Shown piece after piece: positions 6,325 to 7,963 of a DNA stretch of 7,963 bases (its first letter is position 1; every line of letters starts with the position of its first letter). Location: assembly GCA_021732945.1 (NCBI GenBank), contig JAKFWB010000215.1, positions 1-7,963 on the forward strand. Direction: 5' to 3'. The DNA is from Porphyrobacter sp. GTDB lineage: Bacteria; Pseudomonadota; Alphaproteobacteria; Sphingomonadales; Sphingomonadaceae. A program made the translations under genes and the position numbers. The notes beneath the pieces are model-generated. The model did not search any database and was not told where the DNA came from. It saw only the letters and a program-made list of their open reading frames with translations.

Positions 6325-6909
6325 ATGCCCAGTCAGCAATGCCGATCCGATGCCACTCGCGACCTGCTTTTGGCGGCCTTTCGCCAATCACTGCTCAATG
6401 TTGGACTGGAAGCAACGACGACTGCGAGCGTTTTGGCGCAGGCAGGGCTCAGCAAGGGTGCGCTCTACCATCATTTTTCAAGCAAGACCGAGGTTATCGA
6501 GGCCATCTACCGCGCTGAATCCCACGGCGCGATCGAACGCGCGCTTGGCCAGGTTGATGCGCAAGCGCCGCCACTCGAACGGCTCAAACGTTCCTGCGAA
6601 GTGTGGCTCATCGAGGTCCGCGACCCAGCTGTCTCTCGCATCCTGTTTGAAATCGGCCCCGCCGCGATTGGGTTTGCAGCAGCTCAACGCATCGAGAACG
6701 AATTCAGCCTTGCGCTGTTTGAGCGCCAGCTGCGCGAGATCGACCGCGACGGACCGATTGCCGTTGCCGATCCGCCATCCGCCGCGCGCCTGCTCAACGC
6801 AATGATGGCCGAGCTGGCGCTGATCAGCCGTGCACAGCGGAGCGAAGCTATTGCAGATGCGGGCAGGCTGATCGAGGCAGTGCTAAAAGGGTTGGAGAAC
6901 CTGGACTGA
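6325..6909 (+). CDS. TetR/AcrR family transcriptional repressor
   Basis: The 194-residue protein starts with the TetR N-terminal DNA-binding domain. The helix-turn-helix is TTASVLAQAGLSKGALYHHF (32-51), with the family's conserved KGALYHHFxxK end and the following KTEVIEAIY. The C-terminal two-thirds is helical and variable, as in ligand-binding TetR domains, so the inducer cannot be predicted. ATG 6325 has AAAGG at 6314-6318 with 6 nt spacing. It is divergent from the NTF2-like gene and shares a perfect palindrome with it, which suggests autorepression plus control of that one gene. Its stop is 3 nt from the convergent accC stop. Confidence 0.93.
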   Translation: MPSQQCRSDATRDLLLAAFRQSLLNVGLEATTTASVLAQAGLSKGALYHHFSSKTEVIEAIYRAESHGAIERALGQVDAQAPPLERLKRSCEVWLIEVRDPAVSRILFEIGPAAIGFAAAQRIENEFSLALFERQLREIDRDGPIAVADPPSAARLLNAMMAELALISRAQRSEAIADAGRLIEAVLKGLENLD

Positions 6910-6912
6910 AGC

Positions 6913-7963
6913 TCAGACCGCCCGCTGCTCCAGCCACTTTTCCAGCCACTTGATCGAATAGTCGCCGTTGAGGATGTCGTCCTGCCGCAGCAATTCCTGG
7001 TGCAGCGGGATGTTGGTCTTGACGCCCTCGACCACCATTTCCTCCAGCGCACGGCGCAGGCGCATGATGCAGTCTTCGCGGTTGCGGCCATAGACGATCA
7101 GTTTGGCGATCATACTGTCGTAGAAGGGCGGGATGCGGTATCCGGCGTAGAGCCCTGAATCCACCCGCACATGCATGCCGCCCGCCGGGTGATAATAGGT
7201 CACAAGGCCGGGCGAGGGCGCGAAGTTGAACGGGTCTTCGGCGTTGATCCGGCATTCGATCGCGTGGCCGGTGAATTCCAGCTCGTCCTGCGTCACTGAC
7301 AGCGGCTTGCCTTCGGCGATGCGGATCTGTTCGCGCACTAAGTCGACCCCGGTGATCGCTTCGGTTACGGGGTGTTCGACCTGAAGGCGGGTGTTCATCT
7401 CGATGAAGTAGAATTCGCCGCCTTCCCACAGGAACTCGATCGTGCCCGCGCCGCGATAGCCCATGTCGCGCATCGCCTGCGCGCAGACCTCGCCCATCCG
7501 CATCCGTTCTTCGGCGGAGATGACAGGGGAGGGGGCTTCTTCCAGCACCTTCTGGTGGCGGCGCTGGAGCGAACAATCACGCTCGCCAAGGTGGATCGCG
7601 TTGCCATTACCGTCGCCGAACACCTGGAATTCGATATGGCGCGGGTTGCCGAGGTATTTCTCGATATAGACGGTGGCGTCACCAAACGCGGCCTTGGCCT
7701 CGCTGCCGGCCTGCTGGATCAGCGTTTCGAGCTGATCCGGGCCATTGCACACTTTCATGCCGCGCCCGCCGCCGCCCGAAGCGGCTTTGATGATCACCGG
7801 ATAGCCAGCGGCTTCGGCAATCGCCTTGGCTTCGGCGATATCGGAGACCGCGCCATCGGAGCCAGGGACCAGCGGCAGACCGAGCTTGCCCGCTGTGCGC
7901 TTCGCCTCGATCTTGTCGCCCATGGTGCGGATATGTTCGGGCTTGGGGCCGATCCAGATGATG
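6913..7963 (-). CDS. accC: Biotin carboxylase subunit of acetyl-CoA carboxylase (partial)
   Basis: The gene runs off the right edge, so its 5' end is missing: 349 residues are visible, and about 100 N-terminal residues are absent compared with the usual length near 450. AccC carboxylates the biotin on BCCP with ATP and bicarbonate, the first step of fatty acid synthesis, in the cytoplasm. Visible motifs are the glycine-rich ATP loop ASGGGGRGMKV, then EKYLGNPRHIEFQVFGDG, CSLQRRHQKVLEEAPSP, the active-site segment FIEMNTRLQVEHPVTE, and RVDSGLYAGYR, which holds the catalytic arginine. All expected catalytic residues in the visible part are intact. It should be preceded off-window by accB, as in many bacteria. 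The in-frame ATG at 7923 (MGDK) is internal, because coding continues upstream as IIWIGPKPEHIRT, a known AccC segment. Confidence 0.97.
   Translation of the reverse strand, partial: IIWIGPKPEHIRTMGDKIEAKRTAGKLGLPLVPGSDGAVSDIAEAKAIAEAAGYPVIIKAASGGGGRGMKVCNGPDQLETLIQQAGSEAKAAFGDATVYIEKYLGNPRHIEFQVFGDGNGNAIHLGERDCSLQRRHQKVLEEAPSPVISAEERMRMGEVCAQAMRDMGYRGAGTIEFLWEGGEFYFIEMNTRLQVEHPVTEAITGVDLVREQIRIAEGKPLSVTQDELEFTGHAIECRINAEDPFNFAPSPGLVTYYHPAGGMHVRVDSGLYAGYRIPPFYDSMIAKLIVYGRNREDCIMRLRRALEEMVVEGVKTNIPLHQELLRQDDILNGDYSIKWLEKWLEQRAV

Noticed and set aside
6250..6387. Upstream extension of the NTF2-like gene to a longer start
   Set aside because: It would span the TetR operator and overlap tetR. ATG 6249 has a proper ribosome binding site, and the family's domain begins right there.
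7921..7923. ATG 7923 as the start of accC
   Set aside because: Coding continues upstream as IIWIGPKPEHIRT, a conserved internal segment of biotin carboxylases, so the true start is outside the window.

Overview
The window looks like chromosomal DNA from a high-GC alphaproteobacterium, most likely of the Sphingomonadales and perhaps the Erythrobacteraceae. This rests on gene content and protein style: an AccC, an NDH-2, a sphingomonad-style PAS/HisKA histidine kinase paired with a polysaccharide-deacetylase-like protein, and GC-rich coding sequence throughout. The taxonomic placement is inference; no rRNA is present. No phage, transposon, CRISPR, toxin-antitoxin or biosynthetic cluster is visible, and most of the window reads as ordinary core and housekeeping sequence.

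Layout from left to right. Positions 1-187 are AT-richer with no convincing gene and contain two inverted repeats next to a tRNA. Two minus-strand tRNA genes follow: tRNA-Pro(UGG) at 188-264 and a CAU-anticodon tRNA, best read as the lysidine-type tRNA-Ile2, at 338-410. Next is a minus-strand two-gene unit: a sensor histidine kinase (1518-3314) followed after 18 nt by a polysaccharide deacetylase family protein (498-1499). A 255-nt divergent intergenic region with palindromes separates it from a plus-strand pair whose reading frames overlap by 4 nt: an Lrp/AsnC regulator (3570-4031) and a GFA-family zinc protein (4028-4432). This pair converges, with only 3 nt between stop codons, on a minus-strand type II NADH dehydrogenase (4436-5746). 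After a hairpin-containing gap come a small NTF2/SnoaL-like protein (5884-6249, minus) and a divergent TetR regulator (6325-6909, plus), which share a perfect 10-bp inverted repeat that is very probably the TetR operator. TetR converges, again with a 3-nt gap, on accC (biotin carboxylase), which runs off the right edge.

Functionally there are three small regulatory modules: a membrane-free-looking sensor kinase with a carbohydrate-modifying enzyme, an Lrp-type regulator with a GFA enzyme, and a TetR with the NTF2-like protein it probably represses. Two housekeeping genes (ndh, accC) lie among them. The features most worth a second look are the histidine kinase, whose ATP-binding domain has lost recognisable N and G1 boxes, and the operator-like sites in the two divergent promoters. 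I did not find a clearly new biological system.
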